NCBI RefSeq assembly: GCF_025947185.1
Contig: NZ_CP110001.1
Location: forward strand, 4,464,001-4,528,000
DNA: 64,000 bases
Direction: 5' to 3'
Source: Flavobacterium sp. N2038
GTDB lineage: Bacteria; Bacteroidota; Bacteroidia; Flavobacteriales; Flavobacteriaceae
Shown here: positions 1 to 7,150 of the stretch, one piece after another
How the letters are laid out: each line of letters begins with the position of its first letter
Numbering within the stretch: the stretch's first letter is position 1
Position numbers and translations under genes: made by a program
The notes under the pieces: model-generated
What the model was told of the DNA's origin: nothing
The model's input: only the letters and a program-made list of their open reading frames with translations
Database searches by the model: none

Positions 1-138
1 GTCATGAATATCGGCTTGCCCAATATCCAGAATAATAGCATCATAAGCCGCTAACACCGCTGTTAAACCAGCGGTAACTCCTGGTTTATCATGTCCTGAA
101 ACTTTTAATAAAATAATTTCTTTATTCTCTATTGCCAT
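1..138 (-). CDS. serB: Phosphoserine phosphatase SerB, N-terminal part (cut by window edge)
   Basis: The first 46 codons are present, reading leftwards from an ATG at 138, and the gene runs off the left edge. The translation contains KVSGHDKPGVTAGLT and then ILDIGQADIHD, the beta-alpha-beta start of an ACT domain. SerB of Bacteroidetes carries ACT regulatory sequence ahead of the HAD-type phosphatase that makes L-serine from phosphoserine. The catalytic part is outside the window, so the call rests on the ACT segment alone. A formyltetrahydrofolate deformylase or another ACT protein is a less likely alternative. Confidence 0.72.
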   Translation of the reverse strand, partial: MAIENKEIILLKVSGHDKPGVTAGLTAVLAAYDAIILDIGQADIHD

Positions 139-220
139 TTTATCTGAATTGATTTTATGAAGCGACAAAAATCGACAATCTCTTGGTGATAAAAAAGAAT
201 AACAGTTGTTTTTTTACAGC

Positions 221-246
221 AAAAAAGCACATCATTATGTGCTTTT
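221..246 (-). terminator. Rho-independent terminator after the PhnB-like gene
   Basis: GCACAT (227-232) pairs with ATGTGC (237-242) around a four-base loop. A-runs and T-runs extend the stem. Read on the minus strand it is followed by six T. It lies about 50 bases past the stop of the 299-742 gene and before serB. Confidence 0.75.
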
Positions 247-298
247 CTGAGTAATTTAACAATTATGTTCCGCTATTAGAATAACGTAACTTTTTCGT

Positions 299-742
299 TT
301 ATGCACCTGGCTGATTCTCATCGAAGTTCACCATCCAGTTGATACCAAATTTATCTGTGAACATTCCAAAATAAGCCCCCCAAAATGTTTTATTCATTGG
401 CATAAAAGCGTTTCCACCTTCTGAAAGTCCATTGAAAATTCGATCTGCTTCTTCTGTGCTTTCTACATTAACCGAAACAGAAAAGTTTCCTCCAAATTTC
501 ACATCACCGGATTGTTCGCTGCTATCACTTCCCATTAAAATAGTATTTCCAATTGGTAGTGAAACGTGCATAATACGATTGGCATCTTTTTCTGAAACTT
601 CAGTACAGCCACCATCTTCAGCAGCAGGCATGTCTTTAAATTTTCCGATATATGGAAATTCCCCTCCAAATACGGATTTGTAATGTAGAAATGCCTCTTC
701 GCAATTTCCATTAAAAACTAAATAAGGATTTACTGTTGTCAT
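299..742 (-). CDS. PhnB-like VOC-fold protein
   Basis: This 147-residue protein looks like a member of the PhnB / 3-demethylubiquinone methyltransferase-like branch of the vicinal oxygen chelate superfamily. It starts MTTVNPYLVFNGNCEEAF, the usual PhnB opening, and ends with FGINWMVNFDE, the usual closing strand. The length is normal for one two-repeat VOC unit. Family members bind metal or small molecules, but no substrate can be inferred. It is last in a minus-strand run of alternating VOC and SRPBCC genes, 34 bases after the SRPBCC gene, and is followed by a terminator. Confidence 0.85.
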   Translation of the reverse strand: MTTVNPYLVFNGNCEEAFLHYKSVFGGEFPYIGKFKDMPAAEDGGCTEVSEKDANRIMHVSLPIGNTILMGSDSSEQSGDVKFGGNFSVSVNVESTEEADRIFNGLSEGGNAFMPMNKTFWGAYFGMFTDKFGINWMVNFDENQPGA

Positions 743-776
743 GATTTCTTGTTTTTTTGTTGTTATTTTTTGCTTT

Positions 777-1214
777 TTATTGTTCTGAAAGTTCTTTTAC
801 CTTCTCCAATCCGTTTGGAAAAGTTTCTTTATAGTAATCTAGATATTTCTCCACTACATCTATCTGAGCAATCAAAGAAGTAAATTCCTCTTCCGGAATT
901 AAACGATAGGTCTCCATTGCACCTGTCCAATTTTTTGTTTCTTCATTAAGAGGCAGTTCTTTAAAGTCTTTTATTTCGCCTATATGTTTAAAGGCCATAT
1001 ATTCGTTTGGCGTTTTGGTTTCGATTACACTATACATTCCTTCTCCATTTGGAGACATAAAATGTATTTTATCACCTTCGTTCCAGTCGGTTATGGTATG
1101 TGAACCTTCGCAAAAAACACTTGTCCATTTTTTATACGTTTCATCATCCCATAAAACATTCCAAACTTTCTCAGCTGGTGCTTTAATCTTGATTGTAAAT
1201 TCTAAAGTTTCCAT
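777..1214 (-). CDS. SRPBCC / AHSA1-type ligand-binding protein
   Basis: This 145-residue cytosolic protein has the START-like opening of the SRPBCC superfamily: FTIKIKAPAEKVWNVL, then YKKWTSVFCEGS and WNEGDKIHF. The family forms a hydrophobic cavity, but its small members mostly have no known ligand. It begins two bases after the end of the VOC gene at 1217, so the two are almost certainly cotranscribed. The C-terminal region (about residues 110-140) is longer and more helical than in the two other SRPBCC genes of this cluster, so it is the divergent member. Confidence 0.87.
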   Translation of the reverse strand: METLEFTIKIKAPAEKVWNVLWDDETYKKWTSVFCEGSHTITDWNEGDKIHFMSPNGEGMYSVIETKTPNEYMAFKHIGEIKDFKELPLNEETKNWTGAMETYRLIPEEEFTSLIAQIDVVEKYLDYYKETFPNGLEKVKELSEQ

Positions 1215-1216
1215 AA

Positions 1217-1624
1217 TTAAGATAATTTACTAAAATCCATAAATAGTACATTCCAACGATGACCATCCAAATCTGAAAAGCCAAAACCATACATCCATCC
1301 CTGACTTTCTGCAGGAGGGCTAAAAATTTCACCACCGGCATGTTGTACTTTTTTTGCCAGTTCATCAACTTCTTCTTTACTCTCGGCATCTATAGAAATC
1401 AAAACTTCAGAACTTTGCTTAGTGTCTGTTAAACTGTTTTGAGAGAAACTTGTAAAAAGTGAATCCTCAAAAAGCATAACTACAAAATGCCCCTCACCAA
1501 CTACCATGCATGTCGAACTTGGCGTATCGTGTTGCTCATTAAACGAAAAACCAATTTCCCAGAAAAATTTTTTCGCTTTTGCAACATCTTTAACCGGTAG
1601 ATTCAACCAGATTTGTTTTGTCAT
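1217..1624 (-). CDS. VOC family (glyoxalase/bleomycin resistance-like) protein
   Basis: This 135-residue protein has the VOC layout: an opening LNLPVKDVAKAKKFFWEIGF and a closing GFSFSDLDGH-type segment (read here as GFSDLDGHRWNVLFMD). DLDGH-W near the end is the usual last strand of the second repeat. It closely resembles the gene at 2608-3018 in spacing of motifs (KDLNRSIAFF..GFSF..FSLDLDGH-like end), which suggests duplication. It precedes the 777-1214 SRPBCC gene with a two-base gap. The substrate is unknown. Confidence 0.87.
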   Translation of the reverse strand: MTKQIWLNLPVKDVAKAKKFFWEIGFSFNEQHDTPSSTCMVVGEGHFVVMLFEDSLFTSFSQNSLTDTKQSSEVLISIDAESKEEVDELAKKVQHAGGEIFSPPAESQGWMYGFGFSDLDGHRWNVLFMDFSKLS

Positions 1625-1735
1625 TGTTTGATATTTTTTGTTAGAAAATTATTTAAACTATAATTAAATGATAGACACTAATCTATATAGTCTCTATTTT
1701 TAATCTTTGAATCTTCGCTACTTAGAGCTTAAAAG

Positions 1736-2140
1736 CTAATTGCTTTCTGTATAATTCTTAAAACTGTCAAGAATAGCCTGCCAGCCACCTCTTTGCATTT
1801 CTTCCGGATTTTGTGTTTCGGGATCAAAACTTTCTATTACTTCTACTCCATTTGGTGTTTCGGTAAAACTAATTTCAACCTTTCTTCCGTCACCCATTAC
1901 ATACTCGATAGCTTCATTTGTTTTGACCAAAGTATATTCTCCTTCAAAATCAAAACTCATGCTTCCGTCTTTGGCAGCCATTGTCGATTTAAATTTTCCT
2001 CCTTCTCTTAAATCATTTTCAGAATATGGTGTATGCCATTCCGGAGAGGCCGAACACCATTTTGAAATATGTTCCGGAGAGTTCCAAAAATTCCACACTT
2101 TGTCTACAGATGCCTTTATTGTACTTTTTACTGTTATCAT
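1736..2140 (-). CDS. SRPBCC / AHSA1-type protein, paralog of the 2184-2588 gene
   Basis: This 134-residue protein starts MITVKSTIKASVDKVWNFW. It shares the pattern I-TV-(S/N)TI-A-V-KVW, then a tryptophan-rich segment ISKWCSASPEWHTPYSENDL and KFKSTMAAKDGSMSFDFEG, with the next gene upstream (2184-2588). The two are clear tandem paralogs. A single helix-grip SRPBCC domain fills the whole length. The ligand is unknown. A 111-base spacer separates it from the VOC gene at 1217-1624. Confidence 0.88.
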   Translation of the reverse strand: MITVKSTIKASVDKVWNFWNSPEHISKWCSASPEWHTPYSENDLREGGKFKSTMAAKDGSMSFDFEGEYTLVKTNEAIEYVMGDGRKVEISFTETPNGVEVIESFDPETQNPEEMQRGGWQAILDSFKNYTESN

Positions 2141-2183
2141 TATATATTAATTTTAGTTTTAAATTATTTATTTTAATTTTCTC

Positions 2184-2588
2184 TTAAATACTCTCAACAT
2201 ATTTCTTAAAATTATCGATTACAGCCTGACACCACATTTGTTGCATACTTACAACATCTGTCGCATTAGGTTCAAAAACTTCTGTAATTTTCACTTGATC
2301 CCCATCAATCTCAAAATAAACACTTCCTGTCCTGTTGTCTAGCAGTTTATATTCGATCAATGAGAATTTTTCTACTTTAGTATATACTCCTTCAAAGTCA
2401 AAACCGGCACTATTATCTTTTGCTGCCATTTCATATCGGAACTTGCCATCTACTTTCAAATCATTCTCTGCAAAGGGAGTATGCCAAGTGTCAAAAGCAT
2501 AATTCCAATTTTGTATGTGTTTGGGCGTAATCCAAAGTTCCCATACTTTTTCTACAGCTGCATTAATTGTATTTTGGACTGTTATCAT
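2184..2588 (-). CDS. SRPBCC / AHSA1-type protein, paralog of the 1736-2140 gene
   Basis: The start chosen is the ATG at 2588, giving 134 residues beginning MITVQNTINAAVEKVWELW. This aligns with the paralog at 1736-2140, leaves a GGAG-like site just upstream, and avoids overlap with the next gene. The open frame extends to 2666, but the extra 26 residues look unlike the family. Conserved pieces are WHTPFAENDL and MAAKDNSAGFDFEGVYTKVE. No catalytic role is suggested by the sequence. Confidence 0.87.
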   Translation of the reverse strand: MITVQNTINAAVEKVWELWITPKHIQNWNYAFDTWHTPFAENDLKVDGKFRYEMAAKDNSAGFDFEGVYTKVEKFSLIEYKLLDNRTGSVYFEIDGDQVKITEVFEPNATDVVSMQQMWCQAVIDNFKKYVESI

Positions 2589-2607
2589 TTTTGCTCCTTT
2601 AAAATAA

Positions 2608-3018
2608 TTACATCTGAGCCGGTATCTTACTTTCATCCATAAAGAAAAGTTCCCAATGGTGTCCATCTAAATCAAGAAATGACCTTTGGTACATCCAGCC
2701 ATAATCCTGCGCTTTCATATAATCTGTTGCACCGGCTTTAAGCGCTTTCTCAATCAATGTATCAACCTGCTCACGAGTTTCTACCGAAATAGAAATAATA
2801 ACTTCACCAGTTGTAGTCGTATCACAAATTTGCTTACTGGTAAATGTTTTGTAGAACTCTTCAAGCAAAAGCATTACATTTATATTTTCTCCTATTACCA
2901 AACAAGTTGCTTTGTCATCAGTAAATTTTTGATTAAACGAAAAACCTAACTGAGTAAAAAAAGCAATTGAACGATTTAAATCTTTTACGGCAAGATTTAA
3001 GAATATCTTTGTTTTCAT
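2608..3018 (-). CDS. VOC family (glyoxalase-like) protein
   Basis: This 136-residue single VOC-fold protein opens LNLAVKDLNRSIAFFTQLGF and ends with SFLDLDGHHWELFFMDESKI. It resembles the VOC gene at 1217-1624 over its whole length, including CLVIGENINVMLL near residue 40. It is first in the minus-strand VOC/SRPBCC run and lies divergent to the AraC-type gene at 3159, with a -7 box in the shared spacer. The substrate is unknown. Confidence 0.87.
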   Translation of the reverse strand: MKTKIFLNLAVKDLNRSIAFFTQLGFSFNQKFTDDKATCLVIGENINVMLLLEEFYKTFTSKQICDTTTTGEVIISISVETREQVDTLIEKALKAGATDYMKAQDYGWMYQRSFLDLDGHHWELFFMDESKIPAQM

Positions 3019-3045
3019 GTTTATAAAATTACGAATTAATCAAAA

Positions 3046-3053
3046 CAAATTTA
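3046..3053 (-). promoter_or_regulatory. -7 box for the VOC/SRPBCC run
   Basis: TAAATTTG on the minus strand matches the Bacteroidetes -7 consensus TAnnTTTG, about 28 bases before the ATG at 3018. No TTG is seen at the -33 distance, so the call is moderate. Confidence 0.5.
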
Positions 3054-3118
3054 AAATATTACCATTATCTAAATGATACATTAAAAGTCAACTTTAGGGG
3101 CATTTAAGACATTTTTCA

Positions 3119-3126
3119 TACTTTTG
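3119..3126 (+). promoter_or_regulatory. -7 box for the AraC-type regulator
   Basis: TACTTTTG fits TAnnTTTG and lies 33 bases before the ATG at 3159. No good -33 TTG is present, as expected if an activator is needed. The two divergent -7 boxes (this one and 3046-3053) are about 65 bases apart. Confidence 0.5.
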
Positions 3127-3158
3127 TAAGGAAGTTATTTTACAAAAAAGCAAAAATC

Positions 3159-4124
3159 ATGACTAAAAAAGTAGCCTTAATTGTTCCGCACGATTATAAA
3201 TTGTTAAGTATAGCAGCGATTTTAGAAGTTTTTGAAACTGCCAACAAACTGAGTAAAGAGAAAGAGAAACCTTTTGAAATTACGATTTTTCAATTGGCCG
3301 AACAAATCAGTCAGGATCGCTTATTTGGATATGAAACCAACTCTATTGAAGGATCTGACGAAATATCAGAATTAATTTTAATTCCTGCTTTTACGACAGA
3401 CAATATGAGCGAAATGATTGCAAAGAATAAAAATTTTATTCCGTGGCTGCAAAAACAACATCAGGCTGGAGCAGAACTGGCAAGTTTTTGTACCGGAGCA
3501 TTTTTGTTTGCCGCATCAGGTCTGCTAAATGAAAAATTAGCAACTACACATGTTGATGCCTGCAGTGCTTTTACAAAGGCTTTTCCGATGGTTAAATTAA
3601 AACCAGAGGAAACTCTAACGGCCGACGGAAGTTTGTATACCAGCGGCGGCTCTACCTCAACTTTTCATTTACTGATTCTTTTGGTGCAGAAATATTGCGG
3701 AAATGAAATTGCGGTGCAAATTGCGAAGATTTTCTCAATCGATTTAAACCGATATAAACAGAGTTATTTTAGCACTTTCAGACCTAATCATTTGCATAAT
3801 GATACTTTGGTTGCGATGCTGCAGCAAAAAATCGAAAGCCAATATCATAGTATAGAAAAACTGGAAGAAATCACTAAAGATATCCCAACCAGTACCAGAA
3901 ACATGACACGCCGTTTTAAACAAGTTACCGGAATTCCTCCCATAGAATATCTTCAAAATATTAGGGTTGAAAGCTCAAAGAAATATTTGGAACAAACACA
4001 ACTTTCGATTTCAGAAATAATTGAAAAAACAGGATATAATGATCCTAAAGCTTTTAGAAAAGTATTTTATAAAATGGTCGGAATGAAACCTATTGAATAT
4101 CGTGAGAAGTTTAGAGTACAATAA
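3159..4124 (+). CDS. GlxA-like transcriptional regulator: DJ-1/PfpI domain plus AraC HTH
   Basis: This 321-residue regulator has two parts. Residues 1 to about 190 are a DJ-1/PfpI (class I glutamine amidotransferase-like) domain, with Cys111 in the ASFCTGAFLFA elbow. Residues about 215-318 are an AraC double helix-turn-helix, with TRNMTRRFKQVTGIPPIEYL and GYNDPKAFRKVFYKMVGMKP, the standard second-helix signature. In this family the DJ-1 part is thought to sense a metabolite and is usually not catalytic. It is divergent from the VOC/SRPBCC run, which makes that run its most likely target, though this is inference from position only. Confidence 0.92.
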   Translation: MTKKVALIVPHDYKLLSIAAILEVFETANKLSKEKEKPFEITIFQLAEQISQDRLFGYETNSIEGSDEISELILIPAFTTDNMSEMIAKNKNFIPWLQKQHQAGAELASFCTGAFLFAASGLLNEKLATTHVDACSAFTKAFPMVKLKPEETLTADGSLYTSGGSTSTFHLLILLVQKYCGNEIAVQIAKIFSIDLNRYKQSYFSTFRPNHLHNDTLVAMLQQKIESQYHSIEKLEEITKDIPTSTRNMTRRFKQVTGIPPIEYLQNIRVESSKKYLEQTQLSISEIIEKTGYNDPKAFRKVFYKMVGMKPIEYREKFRVQ

Positions 4125-4182
4125 AAACATTTAATCTCTTTTTTCCTATATTTACTTAAACTATTCTAAACCATTATAATAA

Positions 4183-4644
4183 ATGAAAAAAATTATTTCT
4201 ATTTGTTTACTTACATTTACTTTATTTAGCTGTAACTCAGATGAAATTATAAATGGATTCGATTTTGATACGTCTTTAAACATAAGTATCACTGGTTCAA
4301 ATGGTCACGACTTACTAGATCCCATTAATTCTGATGCCTTTGATCAAAGTAAAATAAAAATACTTTACTTAGTCGGCGGTAAATTAATTCAAAAGCCCAA
4401 TGGTACTGATTATCCTGGTAATTTTTTAATTTACAAACAAGATAATCGTACAATCATGAGAATTTTCCTAAACGATTCTGAAGACGAAAAATATCCGGAA
4501 ACCTATATTCAGTGGGATGAGAATCATACTGACATCATAAAAATTGAATTCAACAGAACGAAGAACGCTGTCTCTAAAAAAACAATTTGGTTTAATAATG
4601 AATTAAAAACTGATATAGTTCCTTATTTAAAAATTGTCAAATAA
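4183..4644 (+). CDS. Hypothetical lipoprotein
   Basis: This 153-residue protein has a lipoprotein signal: MKKIISICLLTFTLFSC with the modified Cys at residue 17, then acidic residues (NSDE). The rest is a small soluble domain with no family I recognise. It is probably anchored to the outer membrane. It follows the AraC-type gene by 58 bases on the same strand and ends at a bidirectional terminator. No function is assigned. Confidence 0.8.
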   Translation: MKKIISICLLTFTLFSCNSDEIINGFDFDTSLNISITGSNGHDLLDPINSDAFDQSKIKILYLVGGKLIQKPNGTDYPGNFLIYKQDNRTIMRIFLNDSEDEKYPETYIQWDENHTDIIKIEFNRTKNAVSKKTIWFNNELKTDIVPYLKIVK

Positions 4645-4667
4645 TTTTTATCGTATTTTATTACATA

Positions 4668-4710
4668 AAAAAAACACCTAACAAATATTATGTCAGGTGT
4701 TTTTTTTTTT
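4668..4710. terminator. Bidirectional terminator between the lipoprotein gene and clpX
   Basis: AACACCT (4673-4679) pairs with AGGTGTT (4695-4701), and ACA/TGT extends the stem past one mismatch. It is flanked by an A-run on the left and eleven T on the right, so it can end both the plus-strand lipoprotein gene and minus-strand clpX. Confidence 0.85.
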
Positions 4711-4729
4711 ATTTAATTCACAAAATTTA

Positions 4730-5962
4730 TTAAGAAGCAATTTCCATTCGCTTCAATAAGTTTTTGCTTAAAGTATGTTCTGCATAATCTTTATCGATTG
4801 ATAAAACTTTATCGTCTGAACTTGGTAGTTCATACATTGCATCTGTTAAGATTGCTTCGCATAACGAACGTAATCCACGTGCACCTAATTTGTATTCTAA
4901 TGCCTTGTCAACAATAAAATCTAATGCTTCATCAGTAATACTAAATTCAACCTCATCCATTAAGAATAATTTCTGATATTGTTTTACTAATGCATTTTTT
5001 GGTTGTGTCAAAATTGCACGCAATGTTTCTCTATCTAAAGGATCCATGTGTGTCAAAACTGGTAAACGACCAATAATCTCCGGAATCAAACCAAAATCTT
5101 TAATATCTTTTGGAATAATATATTGCAATAAATTGTCTTTATCGATATTATCTACATTTTTTGAAGTAGAATATCCAACAGCCTGACGGTTTAAACGTTT
5201 CGAAATAATACGTTCAACTCCATCAAAAGCTCCTCCGGCGATAAACAGGATGTTTTGAGTATTTACCTCAACAAATTTCTGATCCGGGTGTTTACGTCCT
5301 CCTTTTGGCGGTACGTTTACAACTGTTCCTTCTAATAATTTCAATAATGCCTGTTGAACTCCCTCACCAGAAACGTCACGTGTTATGGATGGATTATCGC
5401 TCTTACGGGCAATTTTATCAATTTCGTCAATAAATACGATTCCTCTTTCAGCTTTGGTTACATCATAATCAGCTGCTTGTAGCAAACGTGTCAAAATACT
5501 TTCAACATCTTCTCCTACATAACCTGCTTCTGTAAGTACAGTTGCATCAACAATAGCCAAAGGAACGTCTAACATTTTTGCAATAGTTTTTGCTACTAAT
5601 GTTTTTCCTGTTCCGGTTTGACCCACCATGATGATGTTACTTTTTTCAATCTCTACCTCATCATCTAATTGCTGTTGCATTAAACGTTTGTAGTGATTGT
5701 AAACTGCAACCGACATTACTTTTTTTGTCTGATCTTGTCCAATAACATATTGATCTAAGAAAGCTCTAATTTCTTTTGGTTTCTTTAAAATTAAATCACC
5801 AACAAGTTTTGCGCTTCCGCTTGATTTTAATTCTTCTAATACAATTCCGTGTGCCTGTTCAATACACTTATCACAGATATGTGCATTAATACCCGCAATT
5901 AATAAATTAGTTTCTGGCTTTTTTCTTCCACAAAACGAACATTCTAATACTACTTTTGCCAT
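4730..5962 (-). CDS. clpX: ATP-dependent Clp protease ATP-binding subunit ClpX
   Basis: This 410-residue AAA+ unfoldase feeds substrates to ClpP. The N-terminal zinc-binding domain has Cys8, Cys11, Cys30 and Cys33. The AAA+ part has Walker A GQTGTGKT (114-121), pore loop GYVGED (147-152), Walker B IVFIDEID (175-182) and the RKH loop (223-225). The C-terminal small domain contains [11 protein letters not shown]. The length is usual. It lies downstream of clpP, with 182 bases between them that carry a repeat array and a large hairpin. The three genes tig, clpP and clpX run in the same order as in most bacteria. Confidence 0.98.
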   Translation of the reverse strand: MAKVVLECSFCGRKKPETNLLIAGINAHICDKCIEQAHGIVLEELKSSGSAKLVGDLILKKPKEIRAFLDQYVIGQDQTKKVMSVAVYNHYKRLMQQQLDDEVEIEKSNIIMVGQTGTGKTLVAKTIAKMLDVPLAIVDATVLTEAGYVGEDVESILTRLLQAADYDVTKAERGIVFIDEIDKIARKSDNPSITRDVSGEGVQQALLKLLEGTVVNVPPKGGRKHPDQKFVEVNTQNILFIAGGAFDGVERIISKRLNRQAVGYSTSKNVDNIDKDNLLQYIIPKDIKDFGLIPEIIGRLPVLTHMDPLDRETLRAILTQPKNALVKQYQKLFLMDEVEFSITDEALDFIVDKALEYKLGARGLRSLCEAILTDAMYELPSSDDKVLSIDKDYAEHTLSKNLLKRMEIAS

Positions 5963-5971
5963 TCTTTATTT

Positions 5972-6011
5972 AAGTTACTAAGCTGCAAAGATACTAAGTT
6001 TCTAAGCTTTT
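5972..6011. repeat. Five tandem degenerate octamers AAGNTNCT
   Basis: Units of exactly 8 bases: AAGTTACT, AAGCTGCA, AAGATACT, AAGTTTCT, AAGCTTTT. The array starts 10 bases before the clpX start codon (on the clpX template side). A second array of the same word is at 6913-6952. Confidence 0.75.
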
Positions 6012-6063
6012 TAATTAAAACTTTAAAACTTAACTCCTTACAGCTTAATCTTTTTATTTTTTT

Positions 6064-6126
6064 GTTTCAAGTTTCAGGTTTCATGTTCCAAGTTGCTTGA
6101 TAAACTTGAAACATGAAACCTGAAAC
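6064..6126. repeat. Inverted repeat built of GTTTCAN heptamers (long hairpin)
   Basis: The left arm 6071-6094 pairs with the right arm 6103-6126: 24 base pairs with one mismatch and an 8-base loop. The left side is itself a period-7 array (GTTTCAA, GTTTCAG, GTTTCAT, GTTCCAA from 6064), and the right side is its inverse (TTGAAAC, ATGAAAC, CTGAAAC). There is no T-run on either strand next to it, so it does not look like a normal terminator. Confidence 0.8.
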
Positions 6127-6144
6127 AAACTTTAACTTTAAGAA

Positions 6145-6819
6145 TTATCCTCTTCTTAATACTTCGTCAATCATTCCGTATTCTTTTGCTTCATCTGCAA
6201 TCATCCAGTAATCACGCTCACTGTCTTTGTGCACTTTGTCAAAAGTTTGTCCTGAATGTTGTGAAATGATATTGTATAATTCATCTTTCAATTTCAACAT
6301 TTCACGTAAGTTGATTTCCATATCTGTTGCAACTCCCTGTGCTCCTCCAGATGGCTGGTGAATCATTACTCTTGAATGTGGTAAAGCCGAACGTTTTCCT
6401 GCTGCTCCTGCACATAATAAAACTGCTCCCATAGAAGCTGCCATTCCTGTACAAATTGTAGCAACATCTGGCTTAATGTATTGCATGGTATCATAAATTC
6501 CTAATCCTGCATAAACACTTCCTCCCGGAGAGTTTAAGTAAATCTGAATATCTTTTGATGCATCAGCACTTTCTAAGAATAATAACTGAGCCTGAACGAT
6601 ATTAGCGATTTGGTCATCGATACCAGTTCCTAAGAAAATAATTCTGTCCATCATTAATCTTGAAAATACGTCTAATTGAGAAATATTCAACTGACGCTCC
6701 TCGATAATATATGGAGTCATATTAGTTGGATTCATTGCTGCTATGATTTTGTCATAGTACATAGCATTTACTCCTTGGTGCTTTGTAGCAAATTTTTTGA
6801 ATTCTTTACCGTAGTTCAT
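6145..6819 (-). CDS. clpP: ATP-dependent Clp protease proteolytic subunit ClpP
   Basis: This 224-residue serine peptidase forms the tetradecameric chamber served by ClpX. The catalytic triad is visible: Ser129 in GMAASMGAV, His154 in MIHQPSGG and Asp203 in SERDYW. The N-terminus (about 30 residues before MTPYIIEE) is longer than the mature E. coli enzyme and may contain a propeptide, or the start could be the Met at residue 20 or 29. It sits between tig and clpX. Confidence 0.98.
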   Translation of the reverse strand: MNYGKEFKKFATKHQGVNAMYYDKIIAAMNPTNMTPYIIEERQLNISQLDVFSRLMMDRIIFLGTGIDDQIANIVQAQLLFLESADASKDIQIYLNSPGGSVYAGLGIYDTMQYIKPDVATICTGMAASMGAVLLCAGAAGKRSALPHSRVMIHQPSGGAQGVATDMEINLREMLKLKDELYNIISQHSGQTFDKVHKDSERDYWMIADEAKEYGMIDEVLRRG

Positions 6820-6912
6820 ATGTATCTGTTTTACGTTTATTTGGTGTATATATTTTTATTCTCTTCAAAGGTCATACCTTTTTAAAAAGAATGTCAATTT
6901 GTCTTCTTTTTT

Positions 6913-6952
6913 AAGATACTAAGGTTCTAAGCTGCTAAGATTCTAAGTTTTT
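6913..6952. repeat. Five tandem degenerate octamers AAGNTNCT, second copy
   Basis: Units: AAGATACT, AAGGTTCT, AAGCTGCT, AAGATTCT, AAGTTTTT, with no spacing between them. The same word and orientation occur at 5972-6011. It is followed 25 bases later by two CTGAAAC heptamers (6978-6991), the same heptamer that builds the hairpin beside the first copy. Confidence 0.75.
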
Positions 6953-6991
6953 TTTAAAACTTAGAAACGTTCACCAACTGAAACCTGAAAC

Positions 6992-7033
6992 AAAAAAAGA
7001 ACGTCAATAGAAGAAAAACTTCCATTGACGTTC
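6992..7033 (-). terminator. Rho-independent terminator of tig
   Basis: The arms 6999-7013 and 7019-7033 pair over 15 bases with one mismatch around a five-base loop, followed on the minus strand by seven T. The position is about 120 bases past the tig stop. Confidence 0.85.
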
Positions 7034-7112
7034 AAATATAATTATTTTTATCTTTCAGTTTCTGTAATAAAATCTTAATTTTTAAAATCAAGTTAATGAA
7101 GCCTCCATCTTA

Positions 7113-7147
7113 ACTTTTGACTTTACAACTTTCGACTTTCAGACTAA
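7113..7147. repeat. ACTTT array with alternating 7/8-base spacing
   Basis: ACTTT begins at 7113, 7120, 7128 and 7135, and a last ACT at 7143: steps of 7, 8, 7 and 8. It lies directly beside the tig stop codon at 7151. Confidence 0.6.
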
Positions 7148-7150
7148 AAT

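Larger units (their letters stand above)
6820..7150. other. 331-base spacer between clpP and tig: repeats and a terminator, no gene
   Basis: No credible open frame is present. Going right it holds the clpP upstream region, the octamer array 6913-6952, two TGAAAC heptamers at 6978-6991, the tig terminator 6992-7033 and the ACTTT array 7113-7147. All of these are listed separately. Confidence 0.8.
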
